DNA of 64,000 nt from Albibacterium bauzanense (GCF_004339765.1 NZ_SMGO01000003.1:372001-436000); one strand, 5' to 3'; numbered from the stretch's first letter, positions 26,510 to 36,142 are shown. Notes: generated by a model from the sequence alone, not told the origin. Program-made: numbers and translations.

Positions 26510-29074
26510 TTACTTACCGTTTAATTTCTTTATACGCTCTTTTGCTAGAGGGATGACATCATCATCTCCTTCATAATTTTCAATCACACTTTCCAACGTG
26601 CTCTTCGCCTGAAATTTATCGCCTTTGCCAGCATAGGCATCCGCTAGCAAGATGAAGCTTTTGGCCACCCAATAGTCTGGTGACCCCATGCTGTTGATCA
26701 CATCAAAGGCTGTTTTCTCAGCTTTATCATATTGTTTGTTTTCATACTGTAATTGTCCTAGGCGATACCGCGCTTCTGCACCGACTGCCTTTTGGCTCTT
26801 TTGCGCCGCTAGACTTAGCTCCTGCATGGCAGGCTCCACGTTCCCTTCCTGCAACATGAGTCGTGCGTCGTACAAATGTGCCATGGCAATTTCCTCCTCA
26901 GTTGCCTCATCATAAGTCTTTACCAACATCGAATACTTGGCAGCCTGCCCCAAGTCACCGATTTCGAAATAACACTTCATCAGGTTCGTTACCGCATAGC
27001 CATAGCGTTCTTTGTATTCTGAAGTGAGCTCTAGTTTTTTGAGGTGCACGATAGCCTCGTTGTATTCCTCCAAATCCAGATATAACGCTGATACCGTCAG
27101 CAAGGTATTCTCTGTATACTGACTCGTCCAGTCGTTCAGGATAATATTCAGGTCATGCAGCGCTTCCTTGGGGCGCCCACTATGGTACAAACTTACTCCA
27201 CGGATATAACGGGCATGTTTTTCCTGTCTGGGTTTCGAAAATTTATCAAAATACGCATTGATCGCTTCCACGGCTGCCCCATAGGCCCCTCTGGAAAACA
27301 AGGAATTGGCTACTTGGAAAGCCATATTATCTTGTTCTGCGGGACTCAGAGCACTAACATTAACGTTGGTTGCGTAATTAATATAACCTGTAGTATCACC
27401 CTGATCCAGGTATATATTTTCAATGGAACGCATAGCCTGCACTGCCTCGGCAGTCGCGGTATGTTCCTCTATCACCTTTTGAAAAGTGGCCTTCGCAACT
27501 TCGGTCTCATTTTTATTGTACTGAACCAATCCGATGGTCATCAATGCCCGGGGAACATAACTGCTGCGCGGATATTGTTCTATCATCTTCTGCAAGCCTT
27601 CAATGGCGATATCGTAATGTCCTTCAGTGAAATACGTATATGGTATCTCAAAGGCTACGTCATCTGCGTAGTTCGAATTTGGAAATTGTTCGATAACAGA
27701 CCGCATGATACTGAGCTTGGTTTCATTGTCACCTTGCAATCCATGAAGAATACCACGCTGAAACAATGCATAGTCCTGATTGGGAGCTTTGCCGTTGATC
27801 AACTCATCATAATATTGATTAGCTCGGCCGTAATTGCGCACGGCTAAATACGAATCACCCAAACGTGCAATCACATCATAACGTACTTTATCCTCCATTG
27901 AACTTCCCTCAAGAGACATAAAGCGTTCAAAATACTCGGCCGCTACACCAAAGCTGTTATTACGAAACGCCGCATAAGCCAAGCCATAGTTCGCATAATT
28001 GTATACATCGGTGTTTCGTGCAGCGGGCAACCGAAGGAACCGTGAAAAGTTATCAACAGCTTCTCCGTACTTGCGCACTTCATACATCGCCTCCGCTTTC
28101 CAATACGTGGCTAACGCCGCCATTTCCGCATCGAACGTAAATTTTTCGGATCGCATGAACATGGATATGCTGTTTTCAAAAGCGCGCTCGTTATAAAACT
28201 CCAATCCGCGATAATACGTTGCTTTTTGATAGATTATATCGGCTTCTCGCTCCCTATTGTCTAACATTTCTAGCAGACTTACCCCCGCATGGAAATTACT
28301 CGTACCCAATAAGATATCAGCTGAAAGTGTTTCTTCAGTCTCAGTTTCTCTAATCTCCAAATCACGATCCATAGATTTCTGAGCAATATATTCCTGTGTG
28401 ATTTTCAAGGCAGCTGGTACAGAGTCTAATTCATATAAGATTTTAGCATAGTTAAACAACCCATCGACTTTCAATATCGGATCGAAATCCAATTTGGACG
28501 CTTGAGCAAATGCATTACTAGCACCTTGCTTATCCCCGGTTTCTAGGGCGATATGGCCTAAAGTAATCAGCGAGCTTTGATAAAAGGCATCCGAGGCTGT
28601 CATCTTCTTCATAAGAGAGACCGCTCTTTCATATTCGTGTGCTTGGTAGGCCAGATAGCCCATCCGGTAATTATCGATATTGTTTTGCGAAGCATCAGCG
28701 TGCTGTTCCAGCACGGTACTGTAATAAGCTTGTTTGAATTTGTTCTTTGCAAAATATCTGGCGGCGGCGATCTTGCGAAGCTCAATCTCTAGCGATTGAC
28801 GATCAAAACTCATGTCCGGAGTCCGGCGCATCTTGATGGCATCGGCCAATATCGGCCGATATTCACGTACGACATCCAAAGACTCAATAATCGCAGGTTG
28901 ATTTTCGTCTTGTTGCTCACTAGATTGTCGCTTCTCTTCCTGTTTTTTCTCCTCTTCCTGTGCATAGCCCATAACTAGCACTACTGAAAAGACCCCGGTA
29001 AGCAGGTATTTTAGGTAGTTATAGCCAATCCTTTCTTTTAATATCATTCTTTTTCCGTATTCGTTCTTATCCAT
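26510..29074 (-). CDS. Large tetratricopeptide-repeat protein
   Basis: An 854-residue exported protein. After a charged N-terminus a hydrophobic stretch YLLTGVFSVVLVMGYAQ acts as a signal peptide; a Lys/Glu/Gln-rich linker follows. Most of the rest is TPR units, for example YAKILYELDSVPAALKIT, YGLAYAAFRNNSFGVAAEYFERF and PRALMTIGLVQYNKNETEVAKATFQKVIEEH. Its role is likely a periplasmic scaffold. The codon usage and base composition look slightly more GC-rich than flanking genes. It is the last host gene before the tRNA-derived boundary at 29431. Confidence 0.88.
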   Translation of the reverse strand: MDKNEYGKRMILKERIGYNYLKYLLTGVFSVVLVMGYAQEEEKKQEEKRQSSEQQDENQPAIIESLDVVREYRPILADAIKMRRTPDMSFDRQSLEIELRKIAAARYFAKNKFKQAYYSTVLEQHADASQNNIDNYRMGYLAYQAHEYERAVSLMKKMTASDAFYQSSLITLGHIALETGDKQGASNAFAQASKLDFDPILKVDGLFNYAKILYELDSVPAALKITQEYIAQKSMDRDLEIRETETEETLSADILLGTSNFHAGVSLLEMLDNREREADIIYQKATYYRGLEFYNERAFENSISMFMRSEKFTFDAEMAALATYWKAEAMYEVRKYGEAVDNFSRFLRLPAARNTDVYNYANYGLAYAAFRNNSFGVAAEYFERFMSLEGSSMEDKVRYDVIARLGDSYLAVRNYGRANQYYDELINGKAPNQDYALFQRGILHGLQGDNETKLSIMRSVIEQFPNSNYADDVAFEIPYTYFTEGHYDIAIEGLQKMIEQYPRSSYVPRALMTIGLVQYNKNETEVAKATFQKVIEEHTATAEAVQAMRSIENIYLDQGDTTGYINYATNVNVSALSPAEQDNMAFQVANSLFSRGAYGAAVEAINAYFDKFSKPRQEKHARYIRGVSLYHSGRPKEALHDLNIILNDWTSQYTENTLLTVSALYLDLEEYNEAIVHLKKLELTSEYKERYGYAVTNLMKCYFEIGDLGQAAKYSMLVKTYDEATEEEIAMAHLYDARLMLQEGNVEPAMQELSLAAQKSQKAVGAEARYRLGQLQYENKQYDKAEKTAFDVINSMGSPDYWVAKSFILLADAYAGKGDKFQAKSTLESVIENYEGDDDVIPLAKERIKKLNGK

Positions 29075-29393
29075 ATACCCATTTCAACTCTAGCTTGTCA
29101 TCAAAATTCATTCCATAGACATCCATAAAGCAATATACACAATAAACTATGCAGGAACTTATGTATCCATCGGCTCCACGACTATTCATTGGCAAGTTCT
29201 CCCGTCACACAGGATAATGTTTCTTAAAATCAAGATCAACAGCTCGATATCGAACTGCTCGAAAAACACTCTACACAAAAATAGAGGCAGTGTCTCAGAA
29301 GATTCAACGCTAAAGTACAAGAACTTTGGATATATAATTCGAACTACAAATAATCGAATGTCAACAATCTGTGTAACAGATATTTATTGATAT

Positions 29394-29426
29394 AAAAAAA
29401 GGAGAAAGCAGTTAACTACTTTCTCC
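29394..29426 (-). terminator. Rho-independent terminator of the disrupted tRNA
   Basis: On the minus strand GGAGAAAG (revcomp 29419-29426) and CTTTCTCC (revcomp 29401-29408) form a perfect 8-bp stem with a 10-nt loop, followed by a run of seven T (29394-29400). It directly follows the tRNA 3'-end fragment by 4 nt, as expected for a tRNA gene's own terminator. Confidence 0.75.
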
Positions 29427-29430
29427 TTAA

Positions 29431-29445
29431 GTCGGGGTGGCAGGA
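29431..29445 (-). other. tRNA-Pro 3'-end fragment, probable attachment site of the ICE
   Basis: The minus strand reads TCCTGCCACCCCGAC. This is the part of a Bacteroidota tRNA-Pro running from the T-loop end through the T-stem and acceptor strand (CACCCCG plus discriminator A). Upstream of it the sequence no longer resembles a tRNA: no T-arm 5' strand, anticodon or D-arm follows. A 3' fragment followed by an intact terminator is the classic scar of tyrosine-recombinase integration in a tRNA 3' end. The intact tRNA-Pro should be at the other end of the element, beyond 64000. The remaining sequence 29075-29393 and 29446-29709 shows no gene. Confidence 0.6.
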
Positions 29446-29709
29446 CGCACCCTCTATATCCTAAATCACTTGTTATCAATTAATTACAAAATCAACTCAA
29501 ACCAGGGTCACCTTTTGGTTCTCAACCTGTTTGGAACTATAAAGGTAAAGTTTCTTACCGGTACTTAAAAATCTATATTCAAATCGGCTAATTCACAAAG
29601 TTTTTATGTACGTTCATAATCAGTCAAAACTACCTTTTTTTAGAGGAAATGGTGTAAAAGACACTGCTTCCTACCTGCAAGAGACTAATTTATTAAAAAT
29701 ACTTCAATT

Positions 29710-32700
29710 TCATCCTGCTTTATAATAAATTGTAATCTTGTCTTTATTGTTTTTAATCGTACCTAATTTTTCAGGCAATAATTTCTTCACTCCTTCAATA
29801 AAGGATTTCAACCCAGGAAAATTGGGAAAACTCCTTTGTGTAGTGTCATTCATAGAAATATTGTTGTAAGGTTCGTCCCAAGTTGACTCTATATTTTTAT
29901 AAGTTTCAATTGATATTTCTAATACTATCGGTGACAGGACCCTTATCCTTTCAGTCGTTGAGAACGAAAGCTTCAAAAGATTTATAACGTTGGCTATCTC
30001 GATAAGTTGAGACCATAAGGCATAGCGTGATAAAAAGGTTGTGATTGTCGAGCCGAGCTCATCTTTTTCTACTGTTTTGTTCGCTAGAATCAGGCGTACT
30101 AAATTAGCTTTTTGCTCGTCGCTATTCTGTGCGGAGTTAAGAGCACCTATCAAGGTTTGATCAGTAATTGAAAACTCGGAGAATTTTTCCAAAAAGTCGT
30201 CGAAGTACTTGCTAATGTACAAGTTTGTCAGTCCAGGATGATTAGTCTCTAAATCGTTGAATATCTCATTAACAAAACCAAAACGATTACTTCTAATTAA
30301 ATAGCTGGCCTTTTCCTCGTTTAACTTTCCTACCTCTACATCTTCCAATTTTGGAGAAAGTTGCTCTATAAGTCCTTTATAACTATTCATGCTAAGCTCA
30401 TTCCGGTAAAGTACTTCGTGAGACAAATCGATAAGGTTTTCTTGATCCGGATTACCAGTTGGCACATACGGTTCCTCAACAAGCACTTCATAAACTTCTG
30501 GATCATTTAGATAACTGGTGAGCGTATCTTCCAGAACTCCTTTATGAAAAAAATAAGTTGAAACATTATTCCAAGTTGGGCTTAACCGTCGTTCTGTAAT
30601 TAAAAAATACCAATAAATCTCTGGAACCATCTGCATATCTGTTATGAGCGCATCTTGTTTTCTCACAAATGATTCAACTTTCTCCATATCCATTGTTTCG
30701 ATATGTAGGAGTTTTATAATCGTTTCTTCGCTTTCTTTTACATTCAGCTCGCTGCTGCTAATAAGCTCCAAATATTCGGGCCATTTCATTTCAAGGTAAC
30801 TTTTGAGGTTCTTAGCTTCCGAAGAAAGGACAGTAGTTAAGTTAGCCGTGATCCAATCATTTTCAGGAAATACCTCATAACCTCCAAATTTTCTCAGTAT
30901 ATATTTAAGGTTTTCCGAATTGATTTCATAACGATTCCCTTCATATGCAGCCTTAAGAGTCTTAGGCAATTTTTCAAGTAAACTAATTTTCTCTAGTGAA
31001 ACATCTAGTTCATTCATGACCACTCCTAGTGTATCCTGGTTATCCTTAAGCAAACCATCTTCATATAGGTTTGAATTGAAGGATAGAAATTTGCTAAAAT
31101 TCTTACTGGCATCGATTTTCTTCACGAAGGTATCGATAGAAAGATATCGGATGAATAAGGCTGCATATTTAGCTAATACTGCATCTTCATAAAAAGCCTC
31201 TTCAAAAAGGTGATCCCAGAATTCTGACCAATGAAGTCCAAGGGCAATAATAAATTCACTCTGATTTTTATTTAATTCTAAAAATTGATCAATAAATACA
31301 AGCTCGTTCCTACCTTTCAACATTTTAATTAATATGGAGAGTTCATGGTCACGGTTAGGCTGTTGTAGCAACCATCTCAGTAAACTAAAATTAAGTATGG
31401 CAGGATTTGAATATTGGCCAACACTTATCCAGTCTTTTTGAATGACGTCGATATTACTAATCTCATAGGTATAAGGTAAAGGTTGTCGGTTTAAAACACT
31501 CATCACAAAATTCATATCTTCCTTTTTTAAACTACCTTCAATAAAATAAGAAATATATGGATGATAATACTCGTCGATATAACCATTGGCCATAAGATAG
31601 ATAAGGATAGGCGAGGTGGGCTTTTCAGTTGAAAACTCTAACTCTTCTTCATCAATTAAATTATCTCTAAAACTTTGACCCGTAATCGAGGCTCCCTGTT
31701 GTTTTGGTGAGACTATCCTTTCAGATGGAAATTCGAACTTACCCCCATCATTTATGATTTCTTTAAGACTTTGACCAGAAATCAAAGCACGTTGTTGTTT
31801 AAGAGAATCAATTTTTGCTTTGGTCCTATTTATACCCTCATTGCAATATGATTTAATTTGATCTTCGCGGTGGGAATAATTGTAGACTGGATCCACTTCC
31901 TTTTCTGCGTCGGAAAATGAGTATTCGAAATTAACTTTTCTGTAGTCACCATAATAACTACTATACTGAATAGCAGTAGCAGATCCTCCGTTTCGCCACC
32001 AATCAAAAATCTGATCTTCTACAAATTCGGAAAGACTAACTTTGCCGTTGAGCTCAAGAGATGCCATCTGGGGCATGGCCGACATTACTTTATAGATATA
32101 AAGTGTCCGAAGTTCATTAATATCTTTTATTTTGAGAGATTCAAGATCTCGAATGTAAGTTTGGAACTCATTTATCTCATGATCAATCTTTTCTTTTTGT
32201 TCATTGACATAGGCTTTCTTTTTTTCCAATACATGTATAATCATCCCTTCTCCCCTATGGAGTTCAGCAAAATCTTCAGGATGAAGATTTTTGAATATTA
32301 TTAGTGAAAGTAACTTTTCAGGATCTAAGTCTTTAGTTAACTGCGTAAAATAGAGACTAAACTCATTAATGACATTTAACAACATTCGCATATCCTGTAT
32401 ATATAGGGTGACTGTACTTAATAGATCCCTTGGAATTTGCCGTCCTGGTATAATCCTTTCTAGCCTTGCAGCAAGTGCGTCTCCTGCGTTAGATATATTA
32501 ATAACTGGAATAACTGGAACTAAAAAGTCAAAAAACTTAGTTCGGTTGTCCTCCGTAAATATATTGTCACGTACCGCATAAACAAAAGTCACCTTATGTT
32601 TGATCTGCCTTGAATTATTAATCAGGATGTTTATTTCCCTGAGTTTGGTAAATATCTCGGGGTCATTAAAACGATCTAAGTCTTCAATGACCACAATGCT

Positions 32701-33624
32701 GGTACGAGTTTCCTCAAAAAAATAGATTATTTCATCAAGATGTTTATTAAATATTGAACGGACTTCACCTTCCGAAAACTCAGCACCAGCAGAAACAACA
32801 GACAACTTAGTAAAGCGCAAATTTCTGATATTACGATAGAGTCGATACAATAAGTACATACAACCAAAGATCAAAATAACAAGAAAAACAAGGTCTAGTA
32901 CAGATCTCATCTCGTTCGTAATAAACTGAAATTTTGTAAAATAACCTGGTTGCACCACATAAAAATAGGATAACACTAAGATTGATAGTGATAACGTCCC
33001 AAATAAACGCCTAAACCAATGTATAGGTCTTATTTTCACAAAACGTGAATCTGGTAGAGCATGACTTCTTTCGTGGTAAATGAGCTGTTGTAGTACACTG
33101 AGCTCTACCTTGTTTCGCCATTCACCCTCTTTATCCTTTATTTCGTCAAAAGAGGCAAGTGAAACATTCACAGTTCGGAATTCAGGATGGCGCTTTTGAA
33201 AAGTGCGGATAATACTGCTTTTTCCAGAGCCGTAAGGTCCCGTAATAGCAATATTGGTAACATTAGGATTCTTTATTCCCCAAAGTAACATATCACTATA
33301 TAGCTTTTTACTATCTGCACTATCAATCGGCGCTAAGTCCTGATAACGATTAGTATTGGGGTTGAAAGCAAACTGAGTCAATCGGCCATCAAGAAATACA
33401 ATAAGTGTAATTAATATTTTGCTGATTCTGGTTTTCAGCATACTAGGTATTAAAATTACCGCTGAATATGCGGACCTCCGTTCTCGATTCAGGGCAGCAC
33501 GAAAAATCTTTAATCTTCTACGGATGTTGCTCGGACGAGCACCGTGCTTTTTCGGTATCGTAGCAGCTTTCTCAGGAGTCGGAGAGTTGTCTAGAGTATC
33601 CATTAGTTTAGAATGCTTCATCAT
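29710..33624 (-). CDS. YobI-like membrane P-loop NTPase, probable defence protein
   Basis: A 1304-residue protein. The ATPase domain has a Walker A GPYGSGKSS at residues 129-137 and a Walker B VVIEDLDRF at about 311-319; between them two membrane helices (about 209-225 and 243-262) are inserted, as in KAP/YobI-type ATPases. The remaining ~900 residues are helical with no family I recognise, and include a duplicated ~32-residue unit around residues 605-670 (QQRALISGQSLKEI and QQGASITGQSFRDN). Related membrane-inserted NTPases occur in phage-defence islands. It is transcribed alone, next to the attachment site and a decayed DUF4391 gene. Confidence 0.75.
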   Translation of the reverse strand: MMKHSKLMDTLDNSPTPEKAATIPKKHGARPSNIRRRLKIFRAALNRERRSAYSAVILIPSMLKTRISKILITLIVFLDGRLTQFAFNPNTNRYQDLAPIDSADSKKLYSDMLLWGIKNPNVTNIAITGPYGSGKSSIIRTFQKRHPEFRTVNVSLASFDEIKDKEGEWRNKVELSVLQQLIYHERSHALPDSRFVKIRPIHWFRRLFGTLSLSILVLSYFYVVQPGYFTKFQFITNEMRSVLDLVFLVILIFGCMYLLYRLYRNIRNLRFTKLSVVSAGAEFSEGEVRSIFNKHLDEIIYFFEETRTSIVVIEDLDRFNDPEIFTKLREINILINNSRQIKHKVTFVYAVRDNIFTEDNRTKFFDFLVPVIPVINISNAGDALAARLERIIPGRQIPRDLLSTVTLYIQDMRMLLNVINEFSLYFTQLTKDLDPEKLLSLIIFKNLHPEDFAELHRGEGMIIHVLEKKKAYVNEQKEKIDHEINEFQTYIRDLESLKIKDINELRTLYIYKVMSAMPQMASLELNGKVSLSEFVEDQIFDWWRNGGSATAIQYSSYYGDYRKVNFEYSFSDAEKEVDPVYNYSHREDQIKSYCNEGINRTKAKIDSLKQQRALISGQSLKEIINDGGKFEFPSERIVSPKQQGASITGQSFRDNLIDEEELEFSTEKPTSPILIYLMANGYIDEYYHPYISYFIEGSLKKEDMNFVMSVLNRQPLPYTYEISNIDVIQKDWISVGQYSNPAILNFSLLRWLLQQPNRDHELSILIKMLKGRNELVFIDQFLELNKNQSEFIIALGLHWSEFWDHLFEEAFYEDAVLAKYAALFIRYLSIDTFVKKIDASKNFSKFLSFNSNLYEDGLLKDNQDTLGVVMNELDVSLEKISLLEKLPKTLKAAYEGNRYEINSENLKYILRKFGGYEVFPENDWITANLTTVLSSEAKNLKSYLEMKWPEYLELISSSELNVKESEETIIKLLHIETMDMEKVESFVRKQDALITDMQMVPEIYWYFLITERRLSPTWNNVSTYFFHKGVLEDTLTSYLNDPEVYEVLVEEPYVPTGNPDQENLIDLSHEVLYRNELSMNSYKGLIEQLSPKLEDVEVGKLNEEKASYLIRSNRFGFVNEIFNDLETNHPGLTNLYISKYFDDFLEKFSEFSITDQTLIGALNSAQNSDEQKANLVRLILANKTVEKDELGSTITTFLSRYALWSQLIEIANVINLLKLSFSTTERIRVLSPIVLEISIETYKNIESTWDEPYNNISMNDTTQRSFPNFPGLKSFIEGVKKLLPEKLGTIKNNKDKITIYYKAG

Positions 33625-33793
33625 TGTAAGTTAAATCTTATATATCTGTAATTTTGCCGTTGGGTCTCCAATAGGATTATTTTAAAAATGACTTTCGGTC
33701 TGCTATTATATACCTGAAAGTCTCAAAAAAATCTTTGCCAAGTATTTATCTAAGTCGCTCTAAAAAACATTAGACCAATTGTACCGAGCTTAT

Positions 33794-34060
33794 TTATAGC
33801 GCTAAGGTTGTAAACAGCCTCTCCAACTCACCTTCTTTCGATTTCAATTTCAAATTTGGTTCAACCTTTTTATTAAATTGCTTGCAAGGAATAATTTCTG
33901 TCCTCAACAGAGAAATCTCTTTTTTTAGCGGTTCAATCTTCCCCTCATTTTCGACCAGCTCTGGTAATGGTAGTACTTTTTTTTCCTTATTTCCAGATAG
34001 CTGAATACATCATGATAAACAGCCTCAATACAAAAACTGATGTAATGTACCTATCACCTT
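33794..34060 (-). pseudogene. Remnant of a DUF4391-like gene
   Basis: On the minus strand a coding-like segment reads IEAVYHDVFSYLEIRKKK, then after a frame change in an eight-A run continues VLPLPELVENEGKIEPLKKEI, RTEIIPCKQFNKKVEP and stops at 33794. The ending, a coiled coil with QFNKKVEPNLKLKSKEGELE, resembles the C-terminus of DUF4391 proteins, which accompany helicases in defence loci. The 5' part is missing and the frame is broken, so it is non-functional. The remainder of 33625-34214 contains only the promoter of the next gene. Confidence 0.4.
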
Positions 34061-34186
34061 TTTTTGTAAAACCTTTCCCAATTCATTCTTAATCCTTAAC
34101 TCCATACATGCATGGTCGGATTGTTAAATAATACTTTAAAGCTTCCCTCTAAACATGACACAATGCCATATTATAAACCTAATGGT

Positions 34187-34194
34187 TATATTTG
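34187..34194 (+). promoter_or_regulatory. -7 promoter box of the AlbA_2/Abi_C pair
   Basis: TATATTTG matches TAnnTTTG and lies 20 bp before the ATG of the AlbA_2-domain gene, giving a short leader. No convincing -33 box is seen. Confidence 0.45.
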
Positions 34195-34214
34195 AATAAA
34201 TCAATTATATAAAA

Positions 34215-35195
34215 ATGAATTATTGCGAGCAAATCTTCAAGAAATCATTACGAGAGCTAAAGTACAAGGATTTAGAGTCTTTCTTTCAACAAGAAAGAGA
34301 AGAAAGTGAAATTCTTGAATTTAAATCACTAGGAAGAGATACTATGGATGCGACGCTGACTAAACATGTATTCAGAACTGTTTCCGCATTCCTAAATTCT
34401 TCAGGAGGCATCCTGATTTTGGGAAGCCCTGTCCCTACTGAAATTATAAAATATAAAAAAAAGGTGAAAATTTGCCATGGTATATTAACGTTAACATCAG
34501 AATATATAGAAAAAGATATTTTAATTAATCGGATTTCGACTGCTATATCATATATGCCTATCGGGATAAATATTCAAGTGATCGAACAGGAAAACAAGTA
34601 TTTATACCTAATTGAAGTCCAAGAGAGCAATTCCAAACCGCACCAGCACAACGGCATATATCATATACGATTAGATGGGCAATCTAAACCGGCTCCACAT
34701 TATTTAGTAGACGCAATGTTTAACCAAATAAAATATCCGGATCTTGATGTAACTGCATTCTTTTTATTGCACTCAGAAACCAGCGATACAATTAAGTTAT
34801 GGGCTTATTTAGTTATTACAAATGAGTCTTACGTTTTGAATGCGATTGACTATGAATACAGAATCGATTTTCTATCGAAAGGCGCCTCATCTGAAGACAA
34901 AACCAAATCGTTCATGGAAAATATGAGGCTAAAAGTTCAACCTAAAACATTAGCTGCAGGAGACAAAGAAGAGATTGAAGATCACTTTTATGTAGATAAA
35001 GCTCATTGCAATGACAATCTATTCATTCGAATTAATGCTTATGCAGCAAATACACCCCTAATTTCAAGTTATTATCAAATAAAATTCGATGATAAAAGGT
35101 CCAGGAAAGGCTTGCCCATTCATAAAGAGTTATTTAAAAATATAAAAGGTCAGGAGAATAAAAAAATAGTACAAAAACTGACTGAGCAACAGTAA
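34215..35195 (+). CDS. AlbA_2 (Schlafen-like) domain protein
   Basis: A 326-residue protein whose N-terminal ~170 residues match the AlbA_2/Schlafen-type nucleic-acid-binding fold: REESEILEFKSLGRD, VFRTVSAFLNSSGGILILGS and later YLYLIEVQESNSKPHQHNGIYHIR. The C-terminal ~150 residues are predicted mixed alpha/beta of unknown type, with no ATPase or protease motif. AlbA_2 domains occur in regulators and in many anti-phage systems. It is 44 bp upstream of an Abi_C-domain gene in the same direction, with a promoter box only before the first gene, so the two probably form one operon and act together. Confidence 0.75.
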   Translation: MNYCEQIFKKSLRELKYKDLESFFQQEREESEILEFKSLGRDTMDATLTKHVFRTVSAFLNSSGGILILGSPVPTEIIKYKKKVKICHGILTLTSEYIEKDILINRISTAISYMPIGINIQVIEQENKYLYLIEVQESNSKPHQHNGIYHIRLDGQSKPAPHYLVDAMFNQIKYPDLDVTAFFLLHSETSDTIKLWAYLVITNESYVLNAIDYEYRIDFLSKGASSEDKTKSFMENMRLKVQPKTLAAGDKEEIEDHFYVDKAHCNDNLFIRINAYAANTPLISSYYQIKFDDKRSRKGLPIHKELFKNIKGQENKKIVQKLTEQQ

Positions 35196-35239
35196 AGAAA
35201 TAACTATTTTCAATCTAAACTAAAAGAAAACTATAAGGC

Positions 35240-36142
35240 ATGGACGATTTATTTTCAATTCGGAATAAAAACAAAAACTTACCCTTAATATATGATAACT
35301 TCCCTGAAAAACCTAAAGTTCAAATCTTTCTATTATTTGGCAAATTGACATATAGTTTAGGGGAAGATACATGGGAGGTATTTTGGACTAATGTTCATTC
35401 ACGCATACGTGAAGCGGTAGGCAAAAATGACCTTATAAATGGAAAATTCTTTCCGATGTCCTCATTTGAGGAGTCTAAGGTGTATTTTGAAAAGAAGGCA
35501 TCAATTGAAGAAAGTTTCGATATTCTGGAAATTATAATGAGACTTTTAAAATGGTGTTATGAAAACGACAAAATCAATATACAAGATGCTGATATAGAAA
35601 AAATTACAAAAAAAATCAACAAGATACTACACAACAATGATATCGGATACGAATACTCAGAAGGCGCTATTATACGAATTGACAGCAAGCATCTACATAA
35701 AGAAATCATTAATAAAACAATAAACCTAACGAATAATGAATTATTTACCAATGCAAACGAGGAATATCTAAGTGCATTACAACATTTGAAAGCTGAGAAG
35801 AATAAAGAAGCATTAAATGACGCATTAAAGGCATTCGAATCAACATTGAAAATTATTTTCGACAATTTTGACTGGTCCTATGAAAGCAATGCAACATCGA
35901 GTAAACTCCTTGATATTTGCTTTCAAAACGAGCTTATTCCAAAGTATTTAGCAACGCATTTTACTGGACTGAGGGCAACTTTATCTTCAGGGATCCCAAC
36001 AATACGAAATAAAAATGGCGCACATGGACAAGGAAGTAAAGCCATAACAGTTCCTAATAGCCTCGCTATTTATGCAATCTACCTAACAGGAACTAGCATT
36101 AACTACCTTATCGATGCTTTTAATGATTTTCCGAGGAAATAA
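35240..36142 (+). CDS. Abortive-infection family protein with C-terminal Abi_C-like domain
   Basis: A 300-residue protein. The N-terminal ~100 residues (PKVQIFLLFGKLTYSLGEDTWEVFWTNVHSRIREAVG) resemble the AbiJ/STM4504-type N-terminal domain, and the C-terminal region (ALKAFESTLKIIFDNFDW, then LRATLSSGIPTIRNKNGAHGQG and SLAIYAIYLTGTSINYL) matches the Abi_C domain. The IRNKNGAHG stretch is HEPN-like, with R and H separated by six residues, and could be a ribonuclease site. Abi proteins typically halt growth after phage infection. Its partner is the AlbA_2 protein upstream. Confidence 0.7.
   Translation: MDDLFSIRNKNKNLPLIYDNFPEKPKVQIFLLFGKLTYSLGEDTWEVFWTNVHSRIREAVGKNDLINGKFFPMSSFEESKVYFEKKASIEESFDILEIIMRLLKWCYENDKINIQDADIEKITKKINKILHNNDIGYEYSEGAIIRIDSKHLHKEIINKTINLTNNELFTNANEEYLSALQHLKAEKNKEALNDALKAFESTLKIIFDNFDWSYESNATSSKLLDICFQNELIPKYLATHFTGLRATLSSGIPTIRNKNGAHGQGSKAITVPNSLAIYAIYLTGTSINYLIDAFNDFPRK

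Noticed and set aside
27155-27847. A 230-codon open frame on the plus strand, antisense to the TPR gene
   Set aside because: The minus-strand TPR repeats explain the region fully; the antisense frame has no domain, signal or coding bias of its own.
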